DNA of 64,000 bases from SKUL01 sp964487545. GTDB lineage: Bacteria > Bacteroidota > Bacteroidia > Flavobacteriales_D > SKUL01. The translations under genes and the position numbers were made by a program. Location of the stretch: positions 62,001-126,000 of the forward strand of contig CAZARI010000002.1 in NCBI GenBank assembly GCA_964487545.1. The letters are read 5' to 3'. The notes below the pieces were generated by a model. The model worked only from the letters and a program-made list of their open reading frames with translations. It ran no database searches and was not told where the DNA came from. Shown here one piece after another: positions 35,680 to 44,091 of the stretch (positions within the stretch are counted from its first letter, which is position 1; each line of letters starts with the position of its first letter).

Positions 35680-36430
35680 TGTGCTCAAGGAATTCGGGAA
35701 GCTTTCTGCGTGATACGGGCACAGATGTGTTGTCCGACAAGATAGCAAAATTTCCGTCTGTCCTGCTGAAGGCATTCAGGTGATGCATGGTGTTGATGAT
35801 GTGAGATTTATGGGTTCTGAAAAACATCTGTTTGTTGAGGTTGTGCTCGTAAACTTTAATGTTTTTACTACTCATAAACCGCCGGCCATCGGCCAGATAT
35901 ATATTGGTATAACTGTCTGAAGCTTCCAGCCGGATGATGTCTTTGTTTTTGATGATAACATACCCGTCGCGTGTAGGAATGGATGTTTTTTCGCTATCGG
36001 GAAACAGGCTAAAATCCTTGAGCATGTTTTGCAGGGATTGTTCTTTATCCAGATTGGTTGCGCCCGTTGCGTGCAGCTTCAGCAATTTTTGGGTGGTTTT
36101 CTGCAAATCTTCAACGCTTATAGGCTTTTCGAGATAGTCGATGGCGTCGGCACGAAAGGCCTTAAGCGCAAATTCGTTATGTGCGGTGGTGAATACAACG
36201 GAAAACGTCCGGTTGGGAAGCGACTGGAGAAAGGAAAAACCATCCTCGCGCGGCATTTTAATGTCGAGGAAAACCACATCCACCTGTTGTTCTTCAAGAA
36301 AGCTTCTGGCCTCTTCGGCAGAATTGGCCGTACCGCTAACCGTAATTTCAGGACAAAACTCTTCGATCATCATTTGGAGGTTGCTGGCGGCATTGAATTC
36401 GTCATCAACTATAAGTGCGCGTAATTTCAT
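35666..36430 (-). CDS. LytTR-family response regulator (partner of the propeller kinase)
   Basis: A 254-aa protein with a receiver domain (phospho-acceptor Asp56 in VVFLDIKMP; acidic pair VDDE at 8-11; Lys in YLEKPI) and a C-terminal LytTR DNA-binding domain (about 155-254): RLEASDSYTNIYLADGRRF and FFRTHKSHIINT. It overlaps the kinase gene that follows, so the pair is a two-component unit. The upstream gap contains an 8-bp inverted repeat that spans the ribosome-binding region (36433-36456), a possible autoregulatory site. The regulated genes cannot be named. Confidence 0.92.
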   Translation of the reverse strand: MKLRALIVDDEFNAASNLQMMIEEFCPEITVSGTANSAEEARSFLEEQQVDVVFLDIKMPREDGFSFLQSLPNRTFSVVFTTAHNEFALKAFRADAIDYLEKPISVEDLQKTTQKLLKLHATGATNLDKEQSLQNMLKDFSLFPDSEKTSIPTRDGYVIIKNKDIIRLEASDSYTNIYLADGRRFMSSKNIKVYEHNLNKQMFFRTHKSHIINTMHHLNAFSRTDGNFAILSDNTSVPVSRRKLPEFLEHIASF

Positions 36431-36432
36431 TG

Positions 36433-36456
36433 CTTAACATATTATTTGATGTTAAG
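36433..36456. promoter_or_regulatory. Inverted repeat before the LytTR regulator gene
   Basis: CTTAACAT, 8 bp, ATGTTAAG: perfect 8-bp arms 2 bp upstream of the ATG at 36430. It may be an operator or an mRNA hairpin that hides the start. LytTR proteins usually bind direct repeats, so self-binding is only a possibility. Confidence 0.4.
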
Positions 36457-36534
36457 TTAACGACAAACCAGCGGCTTTGATGGGTGTTGACGGCCAACGG
36501 TTGCAATCAATGAGTGAAAGGTGATTCTGAGTGA

Positions 36535-37317
36535 TTAAGCGGCGCCAATGAATTGCAGAAAATCATGTAGCCGTTTCTTGCTTACCGGAATTTTCTGGCC
36601 ATCTGTCATCATCAACCAGACTCCGTTGGTGCGAATCACTTCAACAATATGTGCGGTATTGATAAGGTGCGATCGATGCACCCTGAAAAAGGTAATGTTG
36701 GGCAATAGATGGGCATAGGTCTTTAATGTGCGGGTATCTAAAAACCGCGAGCCATCGGTCAGATAAATCATCGAGCAATTTCCATCGGCAGAAACCGCAA
36801 CGATTTCGGCAGGCTTTAAAATTCTTATGCCGCGACTGTGATGAACAGAAATTCGTTGCTGATTCAGCACCATGTGTTGTAGCGCCACCTCCATGTCACG
36901 GCGGTAGGATTGATAATGAGCGGGTGTTGTTTTGAATCGCAAAGACTGCCCAACTAACTTTTCCTCTGCTCTTATCAATTCGTCAATGTCAATGGGTTTC
37001 ATCAGATAGTGAACGGCATCCGCATTAAAAGCGGCCAAAGCGTAATCCCTAAAAGCAGTGACAAAAACCACCAGAAATTTTTGGTCGTCCACTTGGCGTA
37101 GCAGATCAAAGCCCTCGGCACCAGACGGCATTCTGATGTCCAAAAAAACCACATCTGGTTGAATTGACTCAATCAGTTCGCGCCCCTGTTCCACGCCATC
37201 GGCTTTTCCTACGACTTCGATGCGCGGACAAAATTCTTTAATCAGCATGGCCAGGTTTTCTCGGGCGTTTTGCTCGTCGTCTACGATGATGGCCCTGAGT
37301 TTTTCGACGCTTTTCAT
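36535..37317 (-). CDS. Second LytTR-family response regulator, no own kinase
   Basis: A 260-aa paralogue of the regulator encoded 104 bp downstream: same order of receiver (Asp60 in VVFLDIRMP, YLMKPIDIDEL) and LytTR domain (FFRVHRSHLINTAHIVEV, KIPVSKKRLHDFLQ). Alignable along its whole length, the receiver carries an extra residue pair, IRMPSGAEGFDLL. No histidine kinase gene lies upstream. It either shares the propeller kinase or depends on a kinase elsewhere. The tandem pair probably arose by duplication. Confidence 0.9.
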   Translation of the reverse strand: MKSVEKLRAIIVDDEQNARENLAMLIKEFCPRIEVVGKADGVEQGRELIESIQPDVVFLDIRMPSGAEGFDLLRQVDDQKFLVVFVTAFRDYALAAFNADAVHYLMKPIDIDELIRAEEKLVGQSLRFKTTPAHYQSYRRDMEVALQHMVLNQQRISVHHSRGIRILKPAEIVAVSADGNCSMIYLTDGSRFLDTRTLKTYAHLLPNITFFRVHRSHLINTAHIVEVIRTNGVWLMMTDGQKIPVSKKRLHDFLQFIGAA

Positions 37318-37672
37318 TGAATAGATGCTTTATGATGAGGGAACACAGGGTTAAAACTAAAAGTTTTCCTTTTCGCAGTGGCAAAATGGCTCATAGTTCG
37401 GGTTGAAAATCTACACAATCATGAATCGTAGTCCACACTATTGTGCCGTTACTCCAGCTTAATGAGCGTTATTTTTAATCATGGCCTATGTGCGGCGAAG
37501 TATGACTACAACAGAAAGTTAAAGGACTGAATACAGACTCAAGTTGATGCGATTGAATGTTTTTCGACCCCCTTAAAACCTGTTTGGTCTAAATTTTTTA
37601 GCAGTATCGAAACCCCAAAGCGGGTTGTCCGTAAGATCGGCATATAACTTGGTAAAAATACTTTCCCATAAT
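37318..37672. other. Intergenic stretch between regulator 2 and the small T9SS-like protein
   Basis: 355 bp with no credible reading frame. One short inverted repeat, AAAACT-AAA-AGTTTT (37353-37367), lies 36 bp upstream of the second regulator gene. A half-site TCTAAAT of the suf/sdh palindrome occurs near 37590 but lacks its other arm. I see no full -33/-7 promoter in either direction. Confidence 0.5.
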
Positions 37673-37945
37673 ATGAACATGATAAAGAATCAACAACTCA
37701 CCGACTATCGAAATCGCTTGCGGGTAAATCTTGAAAACAGAGATATTCTCACTGTCAACTATACACCATCAACCGATCGCACCTTATATGACGTGTGCGA
37801 CCTGAACGGTAGAATCCTACTCACTGGTGAAATTAAAAACGATGTAACTCATGTAGAGATCACCGATCTATATCCCGACCAGTATATTTTACTGGTTCTG
37901 GACGGTGACAAGGTGTGCAGCACAAAGTTTTCGCTCGAAGATTAA
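37673..37945 (+). CDS. Small protein resembling a stand-alone T9SS sorting domain
   Basis: The frame opens with a TTG at 37625, but ATG codons at 37673 and 37679 are more likely starts (90 or 88 aa). It has no signal peptide. The body follows the pattern of a type A C-terminal sorting domain: RTLYDVCDLNGRILLTGEI, HVEITDLYPDQYILLVLDGDKV, ending CSTKFSLED, where type A tails show V-x-D-x-x-G-R/K-x-L and L-x-x-G-x-Y-x-x-x-V. Without an exported cargo or signal peptide it would stay in the cytoplasm. It may be a remnant of a larger T9SS cargo gene or a new use of the fold. Codon use looks coding. No neighbour clarifies the role. Confidence 0.6.
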   Translation: MNMIKNQQLTDYRNRLRVNLENRDILTVNYTPSTDRTLYDVCDLNGRILLTGEIKNDVTHVEITDLYPDQYILLVLDGDKVCSTKFSLED

Positions 37946-37954
37946 CGACCCAAT

Positions 37955-39244
37955 TTATTCATTCATCAATCTTTCTATTTCGTCGGCCTCAAGTGGAATA
38001 TTTTCCATTAGGTCGACGAAACCGTTTTCAGTAATCAGGATATTGTTTTCCAATCTTATTCCCAACCCTTCTTCGCGAATATAAATCCCCGGTTCCACGG
38101 TAAATACATTCCCGGCCTGAATCGGCTTATTCCACAGCCCAACATCATGCACATCTAACCCCAGAAAGTGGCTCGTGCCGTGCATGAAATACCTTTTGTA
38201 AGCAGGCCAAGAAGGATCCTGATTGTCGATGTCTGATTGTTTCAGCAAGCCCAGTTTCAACAACTGCTCTTCCATTAGGGTGCCAACCTGCTGGTGATAA
38301 TCATTGAGATACACCCCGGGCCGCAGCAACTTCATGGCTTCTTTCATTACGTGAAGCACAGCGCTGTACACTTCTTTTTGGCGTGGCGAGAACTTTCCAT
38401 TCACCGGCACACAGCGGGTCATGTCAGAGGCGTAATTGCCGTATTCGGCACCGACATCCATCAGAATGACATCACCGTCGTTGCATTGTTGATTGTTTTG
38501 GACATAGTGTAGAACGCAGGCATTGGCACCAGAGGCCACTATCGGATCATAGGCAAAACCTCGGGAGCGGTTCATCAAAAACTCGTGTGCGAGCTCGGCC
38601 TCTATTTCAAACTCATATACGCCGGGTTTGATCATTTTCAACAGCCGGCGAAATCCCTTTTCTGTGATGTTGCACGCGCGCTGAATTTGCGCTACTTCTT
38701 CCGCAGTTTTTACAGCCCGCAAGGTGTGCATGATGGGTGCGCTGCGTTCGTAGCGATGCAGCGGAAAGGTCTTTCTGAGCCATTTCGAAAAACGGTCATC
38801 GAGGGTTTCCACTAAACTGACAGATCGCGTGTGTTCATTGCTATTAAGATAAACCACCTCGGCTTCGGCCATCAAAGTGTTCAGCACGCTTTGGAGCTGA
38901 TCATTCCACATCACGGTTTGAATGCCTGTTAGTGATCTGGCCTGCTCTTTGGTAAATTTCGCGCCTTCCCAAATGGCAATCTCCTCGCTGGTTTCTTTCA
39001 AAAAAAGAATTTCGCGCATCTGTTTATTGTGGGCCTCCGGAAAGAGCAATAAGGTTGTATTCTCCTGATCTACTCCACATAAATACAGCAAGTCGTTGTT
39101 TTGGCGAAACGGAAAAGTCCCGTCCGCATTGGTGGGCATAATGTCGTTGGAGTTGAATATAGCCAACGCGCCCGGGGCAAGCTTTTCCTTAAAATTTCTG
39201 CGGTGTTTGATGTAGGTTTCTTGGCTTAAAGGAGAATACTTCAT
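37955..39244 (-). CDS. pepP: Xaa-Pro aminopeptidase (M24 family)
   Basis: Releases N-terminal residues in front of proline; a di-manganese enzyme in the cytoplasm. The 429-aa protein has an AMP_N-like N-terminal domain (to about residue 165) and the pita-bread C-terminal domain: VLHYVQNNQQCNDGDVILMDVGAEYGNYASDMTR with two metal-binding aspartates, YFMHGTSHFLGLDVHDVG with the His ligand, and VFTVEPGIYI and GIRLENNILI with the two Glu ligands. No signal peptide. It has a full consensus promoter of its own, arranged back to back with sdhCAB. Confidence 0.94.
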   Translation of the reverse strand: MKYSPLSQETYIKHRRNFKEKLAPGALAIFNSNDIMPTNADGTFPFRQNNDLLYLCGVDQENTTLLLFPEAHNKQMREILFLKETSEEIAIWEGAKFTKEQARSLTGIQTVMWNDQLQSVLNTLMAEAEVVYLNSNEHTRSVSLVETLDDRFSKWLRKTFPLHRYERSAPIMHTLRAVKTAEEVAQIQRACNITEKGFRRLLKMIKPGVYEFEIEAELAHEFLMNRSRGFAYDPIVASGANACVLHYVQNNQQCNDGDVILMDVGAEYGNYASDMTRCVPVNGKFSPRQKEVYSAVLHVMKEAMKLLRPGVYLNDYHQQVGTLMEEQLLKLGLLKQSDIDNQDPSWPAYKRYFMHGTSHFLGLDVHDVGLWNKPIQAGNVFTVEPGIYIREEGLGIRLENNILITENGFVDLMENIPLEADEIERLMNE

Positions 39245-39268
39245 TTTTTAAATACATTTGTGAATATG

Positions 39269-39298
39269 CAAAGGTAAATATACACGCTCGTTACTCAA
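39269..39298 (-). promoter_or_regulatory. Promoter of pepP
   Basis: On the minus strand TTG (39296-39298), 19 bp, TACCTTTG (39269-39276): an exact consensus match, 25 bp upstream of the pepP ATG. Confidence 0.82.
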
Positions 39299-39302
39299 CA
39301 TT

Positions 39303-39321
39303 ATTTAGATTGCGTCTAAAT
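39303..39321. promoter_or_regulatory. Palindromic operator candidate between pepP and sdhCAB
   Basis: ATTTAGA-TTGCG-TCTAAAT has the same 7-bp arms and 5-bp spacing as the site in the suf leader. It lies 5 bp beyond the pepP -33 box and about 58 bp upstream of the expected sdh start, a position that suits an activator for sdh. Confidence 0.65.
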
Positions 39322-39356
39322 ATGGTGATTTTGAGGATGCGCTATTTTACATCCAT

Positions 39357-39364
39357 TAGCTTTG
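39357..39364 (+). promoter_or_regulatory. -7 promoter element of sdhCAB
   Basis: TAGCTTTG matches TAnnTTTG exactly, 42 bp before the sdhC ATG. The nearest TTG is 23 bp upstream, 2 bp too far for the usual spacing, which would agree with dependence on an activator. Confidence 0.6.
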
Positions 39365-39405
39365 CACTTATTAAGATTAAGACTAATCAGGATACAACGC
39401 GAAAC

Positions 39406-40092
39406 ATGAGTACATCAAAGTCCGGAAACAATTGGGCGTCCATTACCCGAAAAGTAGCAATGGCATTGTCGGGGTTTTTCTTGCTGGTTTTTTTGCTGCA
39501 GCACGTTGCTATCAATTTTCTATCGGTTATCAACCCCGAAATTTTTAACATTACCTCCCATTTTATGGGGACCAACCCCTTGGTTCAATATGGGCTTCAG
39601 CCGGTGTTGACTTTTGCGGTGGTCTTTCATATCGCCTTGGGGGTGGTGCTCGAAATCCGCAACCGCAGCAAGCGTCCAATATCGTACGCTTACAGTAAGC
39701 CTTCGGCCAATTCTACCTGGATGAGCCGGAATATGATAATTACCGGAATCATGGTGTTGTTGTTTATGGGACTACACTACTATGACTTCTGGTTTCCAGA
39801 GTTGAAACTCAAGTTTGTAGACGGCGATATGTCTGGTCTTAACGCCGCTGGAGAAATGCGGTATTTCGAAGAACTTCAGCACAAATTTCAGGATCCAATC
39901 AGGGTGATAATCTACATTCTATCGTTTATTTTCCTCGGCTTGCACCTAACCCACGGATTCCAGTCGGCTTTTCAGTCGGTGGGGCTTAATCACAAGCGAT
40001 ATACGCCGATAATTAAAAGCGTGTCGCGCATTTATGCTGTGGTGGTGCCGCTTGGATTTACGGTGATTGCGCTTTATCATTTTCTGGCTTAA
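39406..40092 (+). CDS. sdhC: Succinate dehydrogenase/fumarate reductase cytochrome b subunit
   Basis: The membrane anchor and quinone-binding subunit of complex II. The frame extends to 39310, but the ATG at 39406 gives the normal start MSTSKSGNNWASITRKVAMALSG and 228 aa; the longer form would put the promoter inside the gene. Five membrane helices can be traced, with haem-ligand candidate histidines in LLQHVAINF, VVFHIALG, MGLHYYDF and LGLHLTHGF. One polypeptide with five helices and two hemes marks the type B anchor, as in Bacillus and Bacteroidota. Confidence 0.95.
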   Translation: MSTSKSGNNWASITRKVAMALSGFFLLVFLLQHVAINFLSVINPEIFNITSHFMGTNPLVQYGLQPVLTFAVVFHIALGVVLEIRNRSKRPISYAYSKPSANSTWMSRNMIITGIMVLLFMGLHYYDFWFPELKLKFVDGDMSGLNAAGEMRYFEELQHKFQDPIRVIIYILSFIFLGLHLTHGFQSAFQSVGLNHKRYTPIIKSVSRIYAVVVPLGFTVIALYHFLA

Positions 40093-40110
40093 TCGACATT
40101 TAGTAACACA

Positions 40111-42117
40111 ATGAACAACATGATGAACGCTAATATTCCCGAAGGTCCGATAGATAAAAAGTGGACAAACCACAAAAACAATATCCGCTTGGTGAACCCC
40201 GCCAACAAAAGGAACATTGATATTATCGTGGTCGGCACCGGACTTGCCGGCGCCTCGGCAGCAGCCTCGCTGGCAGAAATGGGCTACAAGGTAAAAGCAT
40301 TCTGTTATCAGGACAGCCCCCGACGTGCTCACTCCATTGCGGCACAAGGGGGAATCAATGCAGCAAAAAACTATCAAAATGACGGAGACAGCATTTATCG
40401 CCTGTTTTATGATACCGTTAAAGGGGGCGACTACCGGGCGCGTGAAGCCAATGTTCACCGGCTCTCCGAAGTGTCTGGAAATATAATTGACCAGTGTGTG
40501 GCGCAGGGTGTGCCGTTTGCACGCGAGTATGGCGGGTTGCTCGATAATCGGTCTTTTGGCGGAGTTCAGGTCTCCAGAACTTTTTATGCCAAAGGACAAA
40601 CGGGGCAGCAATTGCTGCTCGGAGCCTATTCTGCCTTGTCGCGCCAGATTGGAAAAGGTCAGGTGCAGATGTATAATCGCCACGAAATGCTCGATTTGGT
40701 ATTGGTTGGTGGTAAGGCGCGAGGAATTATTGCTCGAAACTTGGTAACCGGCGAAGTGGAGCGGCATTCAGCCCACGCAGTGTTGCTATGTACTGGCGGA
40801 TACGGAAACGTGTTTTTCCTCTCTACCAATGCAATGGGAAGTAATGCCACGGCGGCATGGAAAGCACACAAACGCGGAGCTTATTTTGCAAATCCGTGCT
40901 TTACACAAATCCACCCCACCTGCATTCCGGTGTCAGGAAACTACCAATCTAAACTGACGCTGATGTCAGAATCACTCCGAAACGATGGCCGAATTTGGGT
41001 GCCGAAAAACAAAGAAGACGCCGAGGCAATCCGTCAAGGCAAGAAAAGCCCGCTGGATATTCCTGACGAAGCCCGGGATTTTTACCTCGAAAGAAGATAT
41101 CCGGCTTTTGGAAACTTGGTGCCACGCGATGTTGCCTCACGGGCGGCAAAAGAACGATGCGATGCCGGCTTTGGGGTAAATGCAACCGGAGAGGCAGTGT
41201 ATCTCGACTTTTCATACGCAATCACCCGATATGGAAAAGAGCAAGCCCATGTGCGGGGCTTAAATGCCGATGACCCAGCCGTTGTGCGATCACTCGGAAA
41301 AGAAGTGGTTGCTAACAAATACGGCAACCTGTTTCAGATGTACGAAAAAATTACCGACGACAATCCGTACGAGGTGCCGATGAAAATATACCCCGCTGTG
41401 CATTATACCATGGGTGGACTTTGGGTGGATTACAACCTGATGACATCCATTCCCGGATGTTATGCGCTGGGTGAGGCTAATTTTAGCGACCACGGCGCCA
41501 ACCGACTCGGTGCTTCTGCGCTGATGCAGGGACTGGCAGATGGTTATTTTGTGATTCCATACACCGTAGGAGATTACCTTGCGGACGACATTCGAACTGG
41601 GCAAATTCCAAACGATTTGCCGGAGTTTATTGCCGCCGAAAAAGAAGTCAAAGACAGACTCAATCAGCTCCTCAACAACAAAGGGACTAAGGCGGTTGAT
41701 TACTTCCACAAAAAGCTGGGCCGAATTATGTGGAATAAATGTGGAATGGCCCGAAACGCTACTAAATTACAAGAAGCGATCGTTGAGATTCAGGAACTGC
41801 GAAATGAGTTTTGGCGAGATGTTAGAGTGCCCGGAGCAACCACTGAACTGAATCCCGAACTCGAAAAAGCTGGCCGCGTGGCCGACTATTTAGAACTCGG
41901 CGAACTGATGTGTCGCGACGCGCTAAACCGAGCGGAATCATGTGGAGGTCACTTCCGCGAAGAGTCTCAAACCGAAGATGGAGAAGCATTGCGCCACGAT
42001 GCAGAATTTGCCTACGTCGCAGCGTGGAAATCGAATGGAGAGCCCAAAGATGCTGAGATGTTGAAAGAACCACTGGTTTTTGAAAACATCGAACTGAAAC
42101 AAAGAAGCTACAAATAA
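40111..42117 (+). CDS. sdhA: Succinate dehydrogenase/fumarate reductase flavoprotein subunit
   Basis: The catalytic subunit, which interconverts succinate and fumarate and carries covalent FAD. The 668-aa protein shows the FAD-binding VVGTGLAGASAAASLAEMG (about residues 36-54), RRAHSIAAQGGINAAKNYQNDGDS with the His that links FAD (about 73), ESLRNDGRIWVP, and the capping-domain and catalytic segments HPTCIPVSG, RLGASALMQGLADG. It follows sdhC by 18 bp. The length and its similarity to Bacillus-type enzymes fit the type B complex. Met4 or Met5 might be the real start. Confidence 0.97.
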   Translation: MNNMMNANIPEGPIDKKWTNHKNNIRLVNPANKRNIDIIVVGTGLAGASAAASLAEMGYKVKAFCYQDSPRRAHSIAAQGGINAAKNYQNDGDSIYRLFYDTVKGGDYRAREANVHRLSEVSGNIIDQCVAQGVPFAREYGGLLDNRSFGGVQVSRTFYAKGQTGQQLLLGAYSALSRQIGKGQVQMYNRHEMLDLVLVGGKARGIIARNLVTGEVERHSAHAVLLCTGGYGNVFFLSTNAMGSNATAAWKAHKRGAYFANPCFTQIHPTCIPVSGNYQSKLTLMSESLRNDGRIWVPKNKEDAEAIRQGKKSPLDIPDEARDFYLERRYPAFGNLVPRDVASRAAKERCDAGFGVNATGEAVYLDFSYAITRYGKEQAHVRGLNADDPAVVRSLGKEVVANKYGNLFQMYEKITDDNPYEVPMKIYPAVHYTMGGLWVDYNLMTSIPGCYALGEANFSDHGANRLGASALMQGLADGYFVIPYTVGDYLADDIRTGQIPNDLPEFIAAEKEVKDRLNQLLNNKGTKAVDYFHKKLGRIMWNKCGMARNATKLQEAIVEIQELRNEFWRDVRVPGATTELNPELEKAGRVADYLELGELMCRDALNRAESCGGHFREESQTEDGEALRHDAEFAYVAAWKSNGEPKDAEMLKEPLVFENIELKQRSYK

Positions 42118-42124
42118 GTCTGTT

Positions 42125-42874
42125 ATGGATTTAACACTAAAAGTTTGGAGGCAGAAAAATGCCTCAACCAAAGGCGAAATGAAAACATACGAAGCCAAAG
42201 GGGTTTCGCCCGATCAGTCTTTTCTGGAAATGCTTGATGTATTGAACGATGAGCTGGTAGAAAAGGGAGATGACCCCATTGCCTTTGATCACGATTGCCG
42301 GGAAGGAATATGCGGAACCTGCAGCCTTTATATCGACGGTCGTCCGCATGGACCCGGACGTGAAATAACGACTTGCCAATTACACATGCGCTCGTTTAAG
42401 GATGGCGATACCATCTATATCGAACCGTGGCGCGCAAAGGCATTTCCAGTCATTAAGGACCTGGTGGTTGATCGTTCAGCGTTTGACAGGATTGTTCAGG
42501 CCGGAGGATTCGTGTCGGTTAACACCAGTGGAAATACCATTGATGCCAATGCCATTCCAGTACCCAAAGCCGACGCCGATAAATCTTTTGATGCAGCCGC
42601 GTGTATTGGATGTGGCGCCTGTGTTGCAGCGTGTAAAAACTCGTCGGCTGTTCTTTTTGTTTCTGCCAAGGTTTCTCAACTTGCCTTGCTGCCTCAGGGA
42701 CGCCCGGAGGCGAGGGAGCGTGTATTGAATATGGTGAAGCAGATGGACGACGAAGGGTTTGGAAACTGCTCAAATACGGGCGCTTGCGAAGTGGAGTGCC
42801 CCAAAGGGATTTCACTCGAGAACATTGCCCGCATGAACCGTGAATTTATCGGTGCCAATATTTCTAAGGAGTAG
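42125..42874 (+). CDS. sdhB: Succinate dehydrogenase/fumarate reductase iron-sulfur subunit
   Basis: Passes electrons from FAD to quinone through three clusters. The 249-aa protein has the [2Fe-2S] motif DCREGICGTCSLYIDG and a following cysteine, the [4Fe-4S] motif CIGCGACVAAC (about residues 160-170), and the [3Fe-4S]/[4Fe-4S] cysteines in CSNTGACEVECPKGI (about 220-234). It follows sdhA by 7 bp and ends the operon; a strong terminator lies 22 bp further on. It needs Fe-S clusters that the SUF system supplies. Confidence 0.97.
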   Translation: MDLTLKVWRQKNASTKGEMKTYEAKGVSPDQSFLEMLDVLNDELVEKGDDPIAFDHDCREGICGTCSLYIDGRPHGPGREITTCQLHMRSFKDGDTIYIEPWRAKAFPVIKDLVVDRSAFDRIVQAGGFVSVNTSGNTIDANAIPVPKADADKSFDAAACIGCGACVAACKNSSAVLFVSAKVSQLALLPQGRPEARERVLNMVKQMDDEGFGNCSNTGACEVECPKGISLENIARMNREFIGANISKE

Positions 42875-42896
42875 ATTAGCCATTCGGCTTTTTATC

Positions 42897-42926
42897 AAAG
42901 GTCGGGTGTGATGTCCGACCTTTTTT
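42897..42926 (+). terminator. Terminator of sdhCAB
   Basis: A perfect 9-bp stem AAAGGTCGG / CCGACCTTT with a 9-nt loop, followed by TTTTTT, 22 bp past the sdhB stop. Confidence 0.92.
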
Positions 42927-42942
42927 CATCTTATCATAGCAC

Positions 42943-44091
42943 ATGATGAAACCAATTTCCAAACTGGACAACACCGGAAACTCTATCTTTTCAGTAATGT
43001 CCGCATTGGCTGGAAAGCACCAGGCCCTGAATTTATCGCAAGGATTTCCCGATTTTCCTGTAGATCCCGAATTGATTGAGCTTGTAAATAAGGCCATGAA
43101 AGACGATCACAATCAATATCCGCCAATGCCGGGAGTTCAAGGATTGCGAGATATCATTGTGCATCAGGCCAACGCACGCTACGGTTGTGCACTCAACGCC
43201 GATTCGGATATCACCATTACCGCTGGGGCCACTCAAGCCATATTTACCGCCATTGTTGCGACCGTTCATCCAGCCGATGAGGTGATCATTTTTACCCCTG
43301 CCTACGATTGTTATCGGCCGGCAATTGAACTTTGCGGGGCGAAAACGATAACCGTTCCGCTGGTGGCTCCGGATTTTTCTCCCGACTGGCAAAAATTGCA
43401 GGACGCCATTTCGCCCAAAACCAGAATGATCATTGTCAACACGCCGCACAACCCCAGCGGCACTTTATTTACACGCGATCATTGGAACCAACTGGCTGAA
43501 ATGATTCGCGAAACGGATATTTTAATTCTGAGCGACGAGGTATACGAACACATCGTTTTTGACGGAAATAGACATTGTAGCGTACTGGCGGTTGAAGACC
43601 TGCGCGACCGTTGCTTTGTAGTGGCCTCGTTTGGAAAAACTTTTCACGTCACCGGATGGAAGATGGGATATTGCCTGGCTTCACCCAACCTGATGCAGGA
43701 GTTCAAGAAATGTCATCAATACATCGTTTTTACCAGTCACTCACCAACGCAGCATGCATTGGCAGAATACATGGAAAACACAGAAAGAATGGATCAGTTG
43801 GGGGCGTTTTATCAGCACAAGCGCGATGTCTTTTTGAAAAGTATTACGGGCTCAAAGTTCACCTTTTCACCCGCTGGCGGCACCTATTTCCAGTTGTTGA
43901 ATTATCGCGAAATCTCAGATGAGCACGACGTTGATTTTGCACAAAGGCTGACCAAAGAAAATGGCATCTCGTCAATTCCCATTTCTGTGTTTAATGAAGA
44001 CGGCCGAAACGAATATTATCTGCGGTTTTGTTTTGCCAAAAATGACGAGACCCTGACCAAAGCTGGTGACATTTTAAAGCAAATAAGCTGA
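42943..44091 (+). CDS. Methionine/glutamine-type aminotransferase (YbdL-like, PLP class I)
   Basis: A 382-aa fold-type I aminotransferase related to YbdL and to kynurenine/glutamine transaminase K, which convert 4-methylthio-2-oxobutanoate to methionine using glutamine or aromatic amino acids. Seen: LNLSQGFPDFPVD near the start, TAGATQAIFTAI, NTPHNPSGTLF, SDEVYEHIVFDG and the PLP lysine in VASFGKTFHVTGWKMGYC (about residue 235). Its stop overlaps by one base the start of an omega-amidase gene. That neighbour removes alpha-ketoglutaramate, the product of glutamine transamination, so the pair should form the glutamine transaminase-omega-amidase route. Confidence 0.88.
   Translation: MMKPISKLDNTGNSIFSVMSALAGKHQALNLSQGFPDFPVDPELIELVNKAMKDDHNQYPPMPGVQGLRDIIVHQANARYGCALNADSDITITAGATQAIFTAIVATVHPADEVIIFTPAYDCYRPAIELCGAKTITVPLVAPDFSPDWQKLQDAISPKTRMIIVNTPHNPSGTLFTRDHWNQLAEMIRETDILILSDEVYEHIVFDGNRHCSVLAVEDLRDRCFVVASFGKTFHVTGWKMGYCLASPNLMQEFKKCHQYIVFTSHSPTQHALAEYMENTERMDQLGAFYQHKRDVFLKSITGSKFTFSPAGGTYFQLLNYREISDEHDVDFAQRLTKENGISSIPISVFNEDGRNEYYLRFCFAKNDETLTKAGDILKQIS

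Noticed and set aside
37586..37598. Third copy of the suf/sdh palindrome
   Set aside because: Only one arm (TCTAAAT) is present; no ATTTAGA at the right spacing.
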